64,000 nt of DNA from contig NZ_CP011112.1 of the NCBI RefSeq assembly GCF_001190945.1, forward strand, positions 4,030,001-4,094,000, read 5' to 3'. The DNA comes from Luteipulveratus mongoliensis. GTDB lineage: Bacteria > Actinomycetota > Actinomycetes > Actinomycetales > Dermatophilaceae. Numbering within the stretch: position 1 is the first letter of the stretch; every line of letters begins with the position of its first letter. Under the pieces are notes generated by a model that was given only the letters and a program-made list of their open reading frames with translations, was not told where the DNA came from and made no database searches. Shown piece after piece: positions 36,962-44,981 of this stretch. The position numbers and the translations under genes were made by a program.

Positions 36962-37972
36962 TCAGTAGAGCGCCGACATCAGGGCCGTGCGGGCCTTCTT
37001 GACCCTGGGATCGGCGCTGCCGACGATGTCGAACAACCCGATCAGGTGCTCGCGCGCAGCGTTGCGCTCGTCGCCCGCGGTCGCCCGGACCAGGTCGAGC
37101 AGGCGCGTGAACGCGTCCTCGACATGACCTCCGAGCACGTCCAGGTCGGCCACTGTCTTGGCGGCCTCGACATCGGTCGGGTCGGAGGCGGCCGCGGCGC
37201 GCGCCTGCTGGAGGTCGGCGCCCTCGGTGCGCTTCAGCAGTCGTACCTGACCGAGCCCGAGGCGGGCGTCCTCGTCGTCCTTGTTGTCGGCCAAGGCCTG
37301 CTCGTACGCCGTGATCGCGCCGTCGTAGTCGCCCTGCTCGATCGCGTCGTACGCCGCCTGGTGCAGTGCCGGGAGCTCGTCGCTGTCCGCATCCTCGGCC
37401 GGCGCGTCGTCCTCCGGCGGAGCGTCGTGGTCACCCGGGACCCGACCGGTGATGCCGTTCTGGACCGCCACCTTGAGCAGCTCGTCCATCAGCTGCTCGG
37501 CTGCCTCCTCGGAGGGGAACGGCGGCAGCGGCATCGGCTGGCCCTGCAGGAAGGCCACCGTCGTCATCGGGGTGCCGGCCGGCAGCTGAGCCGCCTGGCC
37601 GAGCTGCTGGAACGCCTGCGCGATCTCGGGTGCCTTGTCGATGTCCACGATGCCCAGCTGGACGCGGCCGGCCTCCTTGCGCACCACGCGGGCCAGCTCG
37701 TCGACGGGTGTCCGCGACGCCGGCTGCGAGGTCGCCCACAGCGTGATGACGACCGGGTAGCGGGTGGACGCGGTGACCAGGGCGCTGAAGCCCTGCGCGT
37801 CGATATCGACGACGAGGCCATCGGTGCTGCCGGGCGAGCCGGCGGGTGCGTCAGGTCCGGGGGCTGCCGCAGAACCGGCGGCCGGTGTGCCTCCACCGGC
37901 AGGACGGTTGGCCAGGCTGGACAGGTCGACGGCACCGCGCAGCGCGGCCGCGTTCAGGGGCTGCTGGGTCAT
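36962..37972 (-). CDS. YbbN/CnoX-like thioredoxin-fold TPR protein
   Basis: 336 aa from ATG 37972 (GAGGGGGA upstream); an in-frame GTG at 37999 is possible. A Pro/Ala/Gly-rich N-terminus (to ~45) is followed by a thioredoxin fold (~50-160) whose active-site region reads LWATSQPASRTPVDEL, so the CxxC is absent. TPR repeats follow (ALHQAAYDAIEQGDYDGAITAYEQAL). E. coli YbbN is a chaperone-linked holdase that also lacks full redox activity. Likely cytoplasmic protein-quality role. Adjacent to the esterase operon and possibly its first gene. Confidence 0.85.
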   Translation of the reverse strand: MTQQPLNAAALRGAVDLSSLANRPAGGGTPAAGSAAAPGPDAPAGSPGSTDGLVVDIDAQGFSALVTASTRYPVVITLWATSQPASRTPVDELARVVRKEAGRVQLGIVDIDKAPEIAQAFQQLGQAAQLPAGTPMTTVAFLQGQPMPLPPFPSEEAAEQLMDELLKVAVQNGITGRVPGDHDAPPEDDAPAEDADSDELPALHQAAYDAIEQGDYDGAITAYEQALADNKDDEDARLGLGQVRLLKRTEGADLQQARAAAASDPTDVEAAKTVADLDVLGGHVEDAFTRLLDLVRATAGDERNAAREHLIGLFDIVGSADPRVKKARTALMSALY

Positions 37973-38030
37973 GGGCCCATTGTCCCCCTCGCCGCTCACG
38001 CGACGAACCGCAGGTGTCGCTCACCGGTCT

Positions 38031-39800
38031 CTAGAAGCGGGCCGGCTCGCGGTAGACGCCCCAGACGTCGCGCAGTGCGTTGCAGATCTCGCCCATGGTC
38101 GCCTCCGCGCGGACGGCCGCCAGCATCGGCTCGATCATGTTGCCCTCGCCGCGTGCAACGTCGCACATCGTGGCCAGCGCGGACTCGACGGCCGCATTGT
38201 CGCGACCGGCCTTGCGCTCGGCCAGGGCACGGACCTGCTCGGTCTCGACCTCGTGGCTGACCCGCATGATCTCCAGCTCGTCGGCCAGCGACTCGGTGTG
38301 CACGTTGACGCCGACGACCTTCTTGTCGCCCTTCTCGAGGGCCGTCTGATACTGGAAGGCGGCCTCGGCGATCTCGGACATGAACCAGCCGTCCTCGATG
38401 CCGCGCAGGATGCCCGCGGTGACCGGCCAGACATGGGCGTCCGTACGACCCTTGCCCGCCTCGACCTGCGCGGCGAGGCCCTCGGTGTCGGCCGACATGA
38501 CCGTGCTGCCGCCCATCGTGAGAATCTTGTCGAAGATCTTCTCGGCCTCGGCCTCGATCTGGTCGGTGAGCGCCTCGATGTACCAGGAGCCACCGAGCGG
38601 GTCGGCGACGTTGACGACGCCGGTCTCCTCCATGAGGACCTGCTGGGTGCGCAGCGCGACCTCGGCGGACTGATCCGTCGGCAGCGCCAACGTCTCGTCG
38701 AGCGCGTTGGTGTGCAGCGAGTTGGTGCCACCGAGGACGGCGGCCAGCGCCTCGACGGCGGTGCGGACGACGTTGTTGACCGGCTGCTGCGCGGTCAGCG
38801 AGACGCCGGCAGTCTGGGTGTGGAAGCGCAGCCACTGCGCCTTGTCGGTCTTGGCGCCGTAGACGTCGCGCAGCCAGCGTGCCCAGATGCGGCGAGCCGC
38901 GCGGAACTTCGCGATCTCCTCGAAGAAGTCGAGGTGGCTGTCGAAGAAGAAGGACAGCCCAGGTGCGAACACGTCGACGTCCAGGCCCCGGGAGAGCCCG
39001 AGCTCGACGTACCCGAAACCGTCCGCGAGCGTGAACGCCAGCTCCTGCGCGGCCGTCGAGCCGGCCTCGCGGATGTGGTAGCCGGAGACCGAAAGTGGTT
39101 TGTACGCAGGGATTTTCGCCGAGGTGTACTCCATCAGGTCACCGATGAGGCGCAGGTGGGGCTCGGGTGAGAAGAGCCACTCCTTCTGGGCGATGTACTC
39201 CTTGAAGATGTCGGTCTGCAGGGTGCCGTTGAGCTTGGTGATGTCCGCGCCCTGGCGCTCGGCCGCGACGAGGTACATGCAGAAGGCCGGCACCGCAGGA
39301 CCGGAGATCGTCATCGACGTGGTGACGTCCTCGAGCGGGATGTCCTTGAAGAGCGTCTCCATGTCAGCCGCGGAGTCGATTGCGACGCCACAGTGGCCGA
39401 CCTCGCCGAGGCTCTTCGGGTCATCGGAGTCGTGACCCATCAGCGTCGGCATGTCGAAGGCGACCGAGAGGCCGCCACCGCCGCGCTTGAGGATCAGCTG
39501 GTAGCGCTCGTTGGTCTGAACCGCGTTGCCGAAGCCGGCGAACTGACGGATCGTCCACGTGCGGCCGCGGTAGCCCGTGGCGTAGAGCCCGCGGGTGAAG
39601 GGGTACTCCCCCGGCCAGCCGATGCGCTCGGGCACCTCGCCGTCGGTCGGACCGTACGCCGGCTCGACCTGCATGCCCGACAGGGTCGTGAAGTCGACAT
39701 CGCGAACCTGGCCTTTGCTCTGAGCCGCGGCGAAGCGCTGCTCCCAGCGCGAGCGTCCGGTGGCGGTGGCCTGGGTGTCCTGCTCCGGCGTCGACGTCAT
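38031..39800 (-). CDS. Acyl-CoA mutase large subunit (MCM/ICM family)
   Basis: 589 aa with the substrate-binding TIM barrel but no B12-binding domain, so a separate small subunit, not in this window, is needed. Family motifs: [49 protein letters not shown]. By hand alignment Tyr77 matches Tyr89 of P. shermanii methylmalonyl-CoA mutase, while Gln205 (EYIAQKEW) replaces Arg207 that binds the succinyl/malonyl carboxylate; Gln is found in isobutyryl-CoA mutase. Substrate is therefore left open. ATG 39800 lies just downstream of an 18-bp palindrome. MeaB and epimerase genes are 5-7 kb away. Confidence 0.85.
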   Translation of the reverse strand: MTSTPEQDTQATATGRSRWEQRFAAAQSKGQVRDVDFTTLSGMQVEPAYGPTDGEVPERIGWPGEYPFTRGLYATGYRGRTWTIRQFAGFGNAVQTNERYQLILKRGGGGLSVAFDMPTLMGHDSDDPKSLGEVGHCGVAIDSAADMETLFKDIPLEDVTTSMTISGPAVPAFCMYLVAAERQGADITKLNGTLQTDIFKEYIAQKEWLFSPEPHLRLIGDLMEYTSAKIPAYKPLSVSGYHIREAGSTAAQELAFTLADGFGYVELGLSRGLDVDVFAPGLSFFFDSHLDFFEEIAKFRAARRIWARWLRDVYGAKTDKAQWLRFHTQTAGVSLTAQQPVNNVVRTAVEALAAVLGGTNSLHTNALDETLALPTDQSAEVALRTQQVLMEETGVVNVADPLGGSWYIEALTDQIEAEAEKIFDKILTMGGSTVMSADTEGLAAQVEAGKGRTDAHVWPVTAGILRGIEDGWFMSEIAEAAFQYQTALEKGDKKVVGVNVHTESLADELEIMRVSHEVETEQVRALAERKAGRDNAAVESALATMCDVARGEGNMIEPMLAAVRAEATMGEICNALRDVWGVYREPARF

Positions 39801-39811
39801 GCGACCCAGGA

Positions 39812-39829
39812 TACTAGGACGTCCTAGTA
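39812..39829. promoter_or_regulatory. 18-bp perfect palindrome at mutase promoter
   Basis: TACTAGGAC/GTCCTAGTA, 11 bp upstream of the mutase start, overlapping a possible -10 box TAGTAT (minus strand, 39816-39811). CTAG is rare in high-GC actinobacterial DNA, so a CTAG-bearing palindrome here is notable. A dimeric repressor site is likely; the MarR protein two genes upstream is the obvious candidate. Confidence 0.55.
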
Positions 39830-39849
39830 CTTGTCGAAGCGGACGATCT

Positions 39850-40167
39850 TCAGGAGGTTTCGAGGAGGTGGTACGCCGGCTCCTCGTACGGGTGGGCCTC
39901 GCGCAGGGCGGCGACGACCTGCTGGCGTACGCCGCGGGGCAGCACCAGCTCGACCCGCTCCTCCTCGACCTGCTCGACCTCACCAACCGACCCGATGGTC
40001 GGGTTGGCTCCGCGCAGCGGCCGGAACTGCCCCGTCCCTCTGACTCGGAAGGCGCACTTGTCGTAGTCGCCGATCGCGCCGGCGCCGGCTGCGAAGACCG
40101 CCTCCAGGACGCTGTCGGCTGCATCGACGGGGACGTAGAAGACCAGGACATCGAGCGGGCCAGGCAT
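39850..40167 (-). CDS. YqfO-like (NIF3 insert domain) protein
   Basis: 105-aa free-standing copy of the CutA/PII-like domain found in the middle of NIF3/YqfO proteins, with the hallmark AHPYEEPAYHLLE near the C-terminus and VLVFYVPVDAADSVLEAVF at the N-terminus. Function unknown; proposed as a trimerising or metal/ligand-binding domain. ATG 40167 has AAAGGA 7 nt upstream, in a locally A-rich stretch. It is 17 bp after the MarR gene and likely cotranscribed with it. Confidence 0.8.
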   Translation of the reverse strand: MPGPLDVLVFYVPVDAADSVLEAVFAAGAGAIGDYDKCAFRVRGTGQFRPLRGANPTIGSVGEVEQVEEERVELVLPRGVRQQVVAALREAHPYEEPAYHLLETS

Positions 40168-40184
40168 ACGAGTTCCTTTTATTT

Positions 40185-40709
40185 TCAGGTGGTTTCGTCG
40201 GTGAAGTCGCCTCGCCCGACCCGCAACGTGTGCATGAGCCCGAACAGCTGCTCGTGCTCCTGCGCGTCCAGCGATGCCAAGCCGAACTCGATCTCGTGCA
40301 GCGCCGCCGTCGCCTGCTCCATGACGCCACGCCCCTCGTCGGTGATGCGGGCGAGCGCGCCGCGACCGTCACGTGGGTTGGGGAGCCGCTCGACGAGCCC
40401 CTGTGCCACCAGCCGCTGCACGATGTTGGTCGCGCTCGTTGGGTGGATCATCAGCCGCTCGCCGACCTTGCTCATCGGCAGGCCGTCGGCACGGCTGAAC
40501 GTCAGCAGCACCAGCGCTTCATAGCGGGCGAAGGTCAGCCCGAACGGTGCAACCGCGGCGTCGAGCGTCGCGAGAAGGATCTGCTGCACCCGCATGATGG
40601 AGGTCGCCGAGGCCATGGCGTCGTACGGCGCATCGTCGCCCCAGCGTGCGCGCCACTGCTCCGCGGCACGCACGATCGGGTCGAACGGCAACGGCGACGG
40701 GTTGCTCAT
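40185..40709 (-). CDS. MarR-family transcriptional regulator
   Basis: 174 aa from ATG 40709; an upstream in-frame TTG at 40718 overlaps the -10 box and is rejected. The winged helix is at ~50-120 (FARYEALVLLTFSRADGLPM, IHPTSATNIVQRLVAQGLVE, RDGRGALARITDEG). The -10 box TAGGTT lies 7 nt before the ATG (leaderless). CACTAGG in this promoter shares ACTAGG with the palindrome before the mutase gene, hinting at control of both. The effector is unknown. Confidence 0.88.
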   Translation of the reverse strand: MSNPSPLPFDPIVRAAEQWRARWGDDAPYDAMASATSIMRVQQILLATLDAAVAPFGLTFARYEALVLLTFSRADGLPMSKVGERLMIHPTSATNIVQRLVAQGLVERLPNPRDGRGALARITDEGRGVMEQATAALHEIEFGLASLDAQEHEQLFGLMHTLRVGRGDFTDETT

Positions 40710-40739
40710 CTGCGCCAACCTAGTGCGAGCCCTCGGACG

Positions 40740-41342
40740 CTAGGCGCGCACCATGCGTACCTCTGCCGCCCCGCTCGCGTCGTGCGACGAGCGGCCACCG
40801 TCGGTCTCGAAGCCGTACTTGCGGTAGAAGCTCTGCGCCCGACCGTTGTCCTCGACCACCCAGAGGTACGCCGACCGGTCGCCGAGCGTGGCGGCCAGCA
40901 GCTGCCCGGCCGCCCCCGTGCCGTGGAACTCGCGCAGCACGTTGAGTGCCCAGAGCTCGATCGGCAGCGGAGCATCGTCGTCCCTGGCGGGTGCGACCGT
41001 GGCAAACCCGGCGAGTCGCCCGGTCTCGCGATCTGTCGCGAGCCGGGTGACCTTGCCGAGCTGCTCCGCGGTGCCTTCGGCTTCCTCCGCGGCGATCTTG
41101 GTCCAGATGGCTTCTCGGTCGGCCGGGTTGAGCGCGGCGAGGTAGTCGGCGGGCATCGAGTCGGCGTACGCCTCCCGCCAGACCTGCACGTGCAGGCGAC
41201 CCATCTCAGGTGCGTCGTCCAGCCGGGGCGCGCGGACGTCGTACAGCCGAAAGTCCTTCTCCTGGTTGCCTGAACTCATTCCCGCGCCTCCTCCTCCGGT
41301 CTCGGTCGCAGGCTCCCGCGAGCCGGCATCGTCGGCGCTCAT
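40740..41342 (-). CDS. GNAT-family N-acetyltransferase with duplicated leader
   Basis: 200 aa. GNAT fold from about residue 30, with the acetyl-CoA loop around FHGTGAAGQLLAATL and a terminal YRKYGFETDG. Substrate unknown. The first ~25 residues ([18 protein letters not shown]...) are nearly identical to those of the unrelated epimerase gene at 46310. Start ATG 41342 overlaps the thiamine-binding gene's stop (ATGA), so this leader is probably translated; an internal ATG at 41279 follows GGAGGAGGAG and could give a shorter, 179-aa protein. Confidence 0.8.
   Translation of the reverse strand: MSADDAGSREPATETGGGGAGMSSGNQEKDFRLYDVRAPRLDDAPEMGRLHVQVWREAYADSMPADYLAALNPADREAIWTKIAAEEAEGTAEQLGKVTRLATDRETGRLAGFATVAPARDDDAPLPIELWALNVLREFHGTGAAGQLLAATLGDRSAYLWVVEDNGRAQSFYRKYGFETDGGRSSHDASGAAEVRMVRA
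41269..41342 (-). repeat. Copy 1 of a 74-bp 5' coding leader
   Basis: Begins exactly at the GNAT ATG and matches 46310-46383 at 67 of 74 positions; sequence upstream of the ATG is unrelated. It contains GAGACCGGAGGAGGAG, an SD-like run placed 8-9 nt before a second in-frame ATG (41279). Encodes MS(A)[15 protein letters not shown]. Confidence 0.8.
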
Positions 41343-41650
41343 AACTCGAGCTCGGACAGGTGCGCCTCCACCCGCTGGACCTTGGCGTCGAGCTGGCCGG
41401 TGAAGCCTGGCCGGAGGTCAGCCTTGAGCACGAGGCTCACCCGCGGGCTGTGCCGGCCGACGACCTCGCAGGCTTCCTTGATGACCGGCATCACCTCGTC
41501 CCACTCACCCTCGATGGTGGTGAACATCGAGTCGGTGCGATGGGGCAGGCCCGAGTCACGGACGACCTTGATCGCCTCCGCGACGACGGCGCTGACCGAG
41601 CCGTCGTCGGAGCTTGTGGTGGACGGAGCGACGGAGAACGCGAAGAGCAT
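41339..41650 (-). CDS. MTH1187-type thiamine-binding protein
   Basis: 103 aa of the Thiamine_BP (PF01910) family: LFAFSVAPS at the N-terminus, IKVVRDSGLPHRTDSMFTTI and EVMPVIKEACEVV. Members form ferredoxin-like tetramers that bind thiamine or related ligands. No thiamine genes or TPP riboswitch are adjacent. A TAGGTT -10 box 6 nt before the ATG, at the very end of the preceding gene, suggests its own leaderless promoter. The GNAT gene overlaps its stop. Confidence 0.85.
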   Translation of the reverse strand: MLFAFSVAPSTTSSDDGSVSAVVAEAIKVVRDSGLPHRTDSMFTTIEGEWDEVMPVIKEACEVVGRHSPRVSLVLKADLRPGFTGQLDAKVQRVEAHLSELEL

Positions 41651-41659
41651 GGCCCCAAC

Positions 41660-43360
41660 CTAGGCCGACGGCACCACCACTGGAACGGGGGCCGACTCGT
41701 CCAGGTAGGTGTGCACGAGGGGTACGACCGCGGCGCCCTCTCCGGACGCCGACGCCACCCGCTTCATCGAGCCAGAGCGGACGTCACCCGCCGCAAAGAC
41801 TCCAGGAACGGTCGTGGCGAGGGCTTCCGGGGGTACGTCGCCACCCCACTGGTCCTGTGGCACGTCGCGACCGGTGCGGACGAACCCGCGCTCGTCGAGC
41901 GCCACGGTGTCCGGGATCCAGTCGACGCAGGGTTTGGCGCCCAGGAGCAGGAACAGGCCGCCCGCGTGCACCTTGGTGATCTCGCCGCCCACGCCCTTGA
42001 GCTTCAGCCACTCCAGCCGGGTGCCACCGCCGCCGTCGACGACCTCGGTCTGCGGGCGTACGACGATGCGCGAGTTGCCCTCGATCTCACGGATCAGGTA
42101 GTCCGACATCGTCTCGGTCAGGGAGTCCCGGCGGATCAGGATGGACACCGATCGAGCAAAGCGCGACAGGTGGATGGCCGCCTGGCCGGCCGAGTTGCCG
42201 CCGCCGACCACGAACACGTCGGTGCCGGCGCAGTCGCGCGCGGCGCTCATGGCCGCTCCGTAGTTGACGCCGAGCCCCACGAGGTCCTCGATCGCAGGGA
42301 CGCCCAGCCGCCGGTAGGACACTCCGGACGCGATGACGATCGTGCGGGCCCGAATCGTGAAGCCCTCGAGCTGGATCAGGTGCGGCGCCCCGTCGACGCC
42401 GGGGACGACACTGGTCACTGGTCGCGCGGCAAAGAATCGAGCCCCGAAACGCGACGCCTGGAAGCGCGCCCGCTGCGCCAGCCGCATCCCCGAGATGCCG
42501 CGCGGGAAGCCGAGGTAGTTGCGGATCATCGAGCTGGTGCCGGCCTGACCACCGATGGCCTCGGAGTCCAGGACAACGGTCGCGAGCCCCTCGGAGGCGC
42601 CGTAGACCGCTGCAGCGAGACCGGCCGGGCCGGCGCCCACCACGGCCAGGTCGGCGACGTAGTCCTCACCAAGAGCGTCCGGGTCGCCGAACATCACCCG
42701 ACCGAGCTTGCCGATCGAGGGCCGCGAGATCGGGTCGTGGTCGAACGCCGCGACGAGCGGCAGGTCGGTCGGGCGTCCCGCCGAGACCGCTCGGGCGAGC
42801 ACCTCCTTGGCCGCCGGGCTGGCCGACGGGTAGACCCGCGTCGGCACGCCCATCCGGTCGAGGAAGTCGCGCATCGCGTTGAGCTCGGAGGTCTCCTGGT
42901 CGGACACGATCCGTACGACGTCGACCACCGGTCCCCCGGTCGTCCAGCCCCAGTCCGACAGGGACTCGGTGATCGCGGTGTGGAACTCCTCGTCGCGTGC
43001 CCCGCGCGGGATGACCAGGGAGACGTCGAGCCGGCCGGTGGTCTGTGCCTGCTGGATCTCCTCCTTGGCCGTGGCCCAGTCCTCCCAGGCCGTCAGCAGC
43101 AGCCGCTTCGCGGTCGGGATCAGCGCGTGCAAGCAGTCGATCGTGACCAGACCCTGCGCGTCGGGCAGCGACCGCTCGACCGCAATCAGTGCGACCGGTA
43201 CGTCACGGGACTGCATACTCGAGGCGGCCGCCACCGCCTCACCGAGCCCGCCGGCCACGACCACGTCATAGTCGCGGGCGTACCGGCTGTTCACCTCGTC
43301 GACGACCTCATCACGATGGTCACTGGTCACCAAGAGGATGGCCGGCGTTGCTGGCTTCAT
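41660..43360 (-). CDS. Thioredoxin-reductase-like flavoprotein with receiver-like N-domain
   Basis: 566 aa. Residues ~1-135 resemble a response-regulator fold (ILLVTSDHRDEVVDEVNSRY), followed by a thioredoxin/glutaredoxin-like stretch (~140-215) and a thioredoxin-reductase core: FAD motif LAVVGAGPAGLAAAVYGASEG, NAD(P)H motif VFVVGGGNSAGQAAIHLS and C-terminal GVFAAGDVRSGSMKRV. The catalytic CxxC expected after the NADP half is missing (SAARDCAGTD), leaving one Cys, so electrons cannot pass as in classical TrxR. The family is common in actinobacteria without known partner. TAGGCT -10 box 6 nt before ATG. Confidence 0.82.
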   Translation of the reverse strand: MKPATPAILLVTSDHRDEVVDEVNSRYARDYDVVVAGGLGEAVAAASSMQSRDVPVALIAVERSLPDAQGLVTIDCLHALIPTAKRLLLTAWEDWATAKEEIQQAQTTGRLDVSLVIPRGARDEEFHTAITESLSDWGWTTGGPVVDVVRIVSDQETSELNAMRDFLDRMGVPTRVYPSASPAAKEVLARAVSAGRPTDLPLVAAFDHDPISRPSIGKLGRVMFGDPDALGEDYVADLAVVGAGPAGLAAAVYGASEGLATVVLDSEAIGGQAGTSSMIRNYLGFPRGISGMRLAQRARFQASRFGARFFAARPVTSVVPGVDGAPHLIQLEGFTIRARTIVIASGVSYRRLGVPAIEDLVGLGVNYGAAMSAARDCAGTDVFVVGGGNSAGQAAIHLSRFARSVSILIRRDSLTETMSDYLIREIEGNSRIVVRPQTEVVDGGGGTRLEWLKLKGVGGEITKVHAGGLFLLLGAKPCVDWIPDTVALDERGFVRTGRDVPQDQWGGDVPPEALATTVPGVFAAGDVRSGSMKRVASASGEGAAVVPLVHTYLDESAPVPVVVPSA

Positions 43361-43418
43361 GAGACGAGCCTAGACCGACGAAAACTCGCCCGCGCCGGGC
43401 TTGTCGGGGACTGTGGGC

Positions 43419-43925
43419 TCAGCGCTCGGGCCATGGCCACGGGATGCTCATCGACTCCCCGATCCCCACGGTCTCCCAGCGCGCCGCCACGACATCCAGT
43501 GCAGGCAAGCAGCCTTGGGTGTCCTCTTCGGAGACGTCGGCCCGGCGCGCGCCATCGGCGAACCAGGCCGGCTCAGGCTTGCCGAGTCGTACGGTGCACC
43601 ATCGCGCAAACATCACGGCCGCCAGCTGCTCGGATCGTCCAATGTCCTGGCCGCTCAAGGCATTTCGTCGTTCGGTCTGCTTCCGCCACCGCTTCGTCGT
43701 CGGTGCGTCCAGCGGGTGGAACGTGCCAGCATCGCCACCGGCCGCGACCTGGCCGTACACACCGTCACGCAGCCCCCAGTGCTGCTCGACCATGAAATGC
43801 ACCATGTCGTGGGGCAGGTGAGCGTCGTACCCCGGGGCCGGACTCATGATGAGGTCCTCGGCCCGCTCACGTCGGACCTCGACGGCATAACGACGCTCGC
43901 CGGTGCGGCGGAAGGTGACCTCCAT
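43419..43925 (-). CDS. Hypothetical protein, 168 aa
   Basis: Not recognised. The start ATG 43925 gives MEVTFRRTGERRYAVEVRRE, a beta-rich opening, followed by LPHDMVHFMVEQHWGLRDGV, in which the HD..H pattern could bind metal, and an acidic helical C-terminal half with WPWPER at the end. A TACGCT box lies 8 nt before the start. It follows meaB at 76 bp on the same strand but with its own promoter-like sequence. No membrane segment. Confidence 0.6.
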   Translation of the reverse strand: MEVTFRRTGERRYAVEVRRERAEDLIMSPAPGYDAHLPHDMVHFMVEQHWGLRDGVYGQVAAGGDAGTFHPLDAPTTKRWRKQTERRNALSGQDIGRSEQLAAVMFARWCTVRLGKPEPAWFADGARRADVSEEDTQGCLPALDVVAARWETVGIGESMSIPWPWPER

Positions 43926-44001
43926 ATCGATCGAGCGTAAGGAGGCCCGTGACGCATCGCGAGTCGTTTTTGTCGCTGCCCACCCGCCAGGTCGAGCGGT
44001 T

Positions 44002-44958
44002 CTACAACGAGCTGACGAGCCGGTCCGCTGCGGCGTAGGGGTCGAGCGTGCCGTCGACGACCTGGCCGGCGAGCTCTTGCAGGCCCTGCCCAGCGTGCAC
44101 GTCGCCGATGCGCTCCCGCAGCGTACGGACGGCGATCGCCTCGACCTCACCCGCGGCCCGGCGTACGCGTCGCTCGCGCAGCTCTCCGCCCTCCATCCAG
44201 GACAGGTGCTTGTCGAGAGCCTCCATCAGCTCATCGATGCCCTCGCTGCGCTCGGCCACAGTCTTGAGAACCGGTGGCCGCCACAGTCCGGGCTCGCTGC
44301 GGTCGCCGAGCGAGATCATGCCGCGCAAGTCGCGCACCGTGATGTCGGCACCATCGCGGTCGGCCTTGTTGACCACGAAGACGTCGCCGATCTCGAGGAT
44401 GCCGGCTTTGGCCGCCTGTACGCCGTCCCCCATTCCCGGGGCGAGGAGGACGAGCGTGGTGTCGGCGAGGCCAGCGACCTCGACCTCGCTCTGGCCGACA
44501 CCGACCGTCTCGACGATGACGACGTCACAGCCGGCGCCGTCGAGCACGCGCAGCGCCTGGGGCGTTGCCCACGACAGCCCGCCGAGGTGACCTCGGCTGG
44601 CCATCGAGCGTACGTAGACCTCGGGGTCGAGCGCGTGCTCGGACAACCGGATCCGGTCACCGAGCAGCGCACCGCCGGAGAACGGCGAGCTCGGGTCGAC
44701 CGCCAGCACGCCGACGCGGGCACCTCGCTCGCGGAACGCCGCGACGACCGCGCTCGTGGTCGTCGACTTGCCGACACCGGGCGAGCCCGTGATGCCGATG
44801 ACCCGGGCGCGACCGGTGTGCGGCGCGAGTGCCTGCATGACGTCGCGCAGCTTCGGGTCAGCGTTCTCGACCAGTGTGATGAGCCGCGCCACGGCTCGCG
44901 GCGAGCCCTCCCGGGCAGCGGCTACCAAGGCAGGTACGTCGACCTGTCGTCGCGACAT
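44002..44958 (-). CDS. meaB: MeaB/ArgK GTPase, mutase chaperone
   Basis: 318 aa G3E-family GTPase that gates cobalamin loading and protects B12-dependent acyl-CoA mutases. Walker A GITGSPGVGKSTTTS, switch region VLAVDPSSPFSGGALLGDRIR, VIVETVGVGQSEVEVA and NKxD as VVNKADRDGAD. It serves the acyl-CoA mutase encoded at 38031-39800 or a methylmalonyl-CoA mutase elsewhere. Downstream of the thiolase gene by 23 bp, probably the same transcript. Confidence 0.93.
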   Translation of the reverse strand: MSRRQVDVPALVAAAREGSPRAVARLITLVENADPKLRDVMQALAPHTGRARVIGITGSPGVGKSTTTSAVVAAFRERGARVGVLAVDPSSPFSGGALLGDRIRLSEHALDPEVYVRSMASRGHLGGLSWATPQALRVLDGAGCDVVIVETVGVGQSEVEVAGLADTTLVLLAPGMGDGVQAAKAGILEIGDVFVVNKADRDGADITVRDLRGMISLGDRSEPGLWRPPVLKTVAERSEGIDELMEALDKHLSWMEGGELRERRVRRAAGEVEAIAVRTLRERIGDVHAGQGLQELAGQVVDGTLDPYAAADRLVSSL

Positions 44959-44981
44959 GCTCCTGAGGGCCGGTGTCGTGC

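Noticed and set aside
43949-44038. Possible 29-aa plus-strand ORF (GTG) with AAGGAGG upstream, between the 168-aa gene and meaB
   Set aside because: The SD-like run partly coincides with the reverse complement of the TACGCT -10 box of the minus-strand gene, and the ORF overlaps the meaB 3' end antisense. No independent support.
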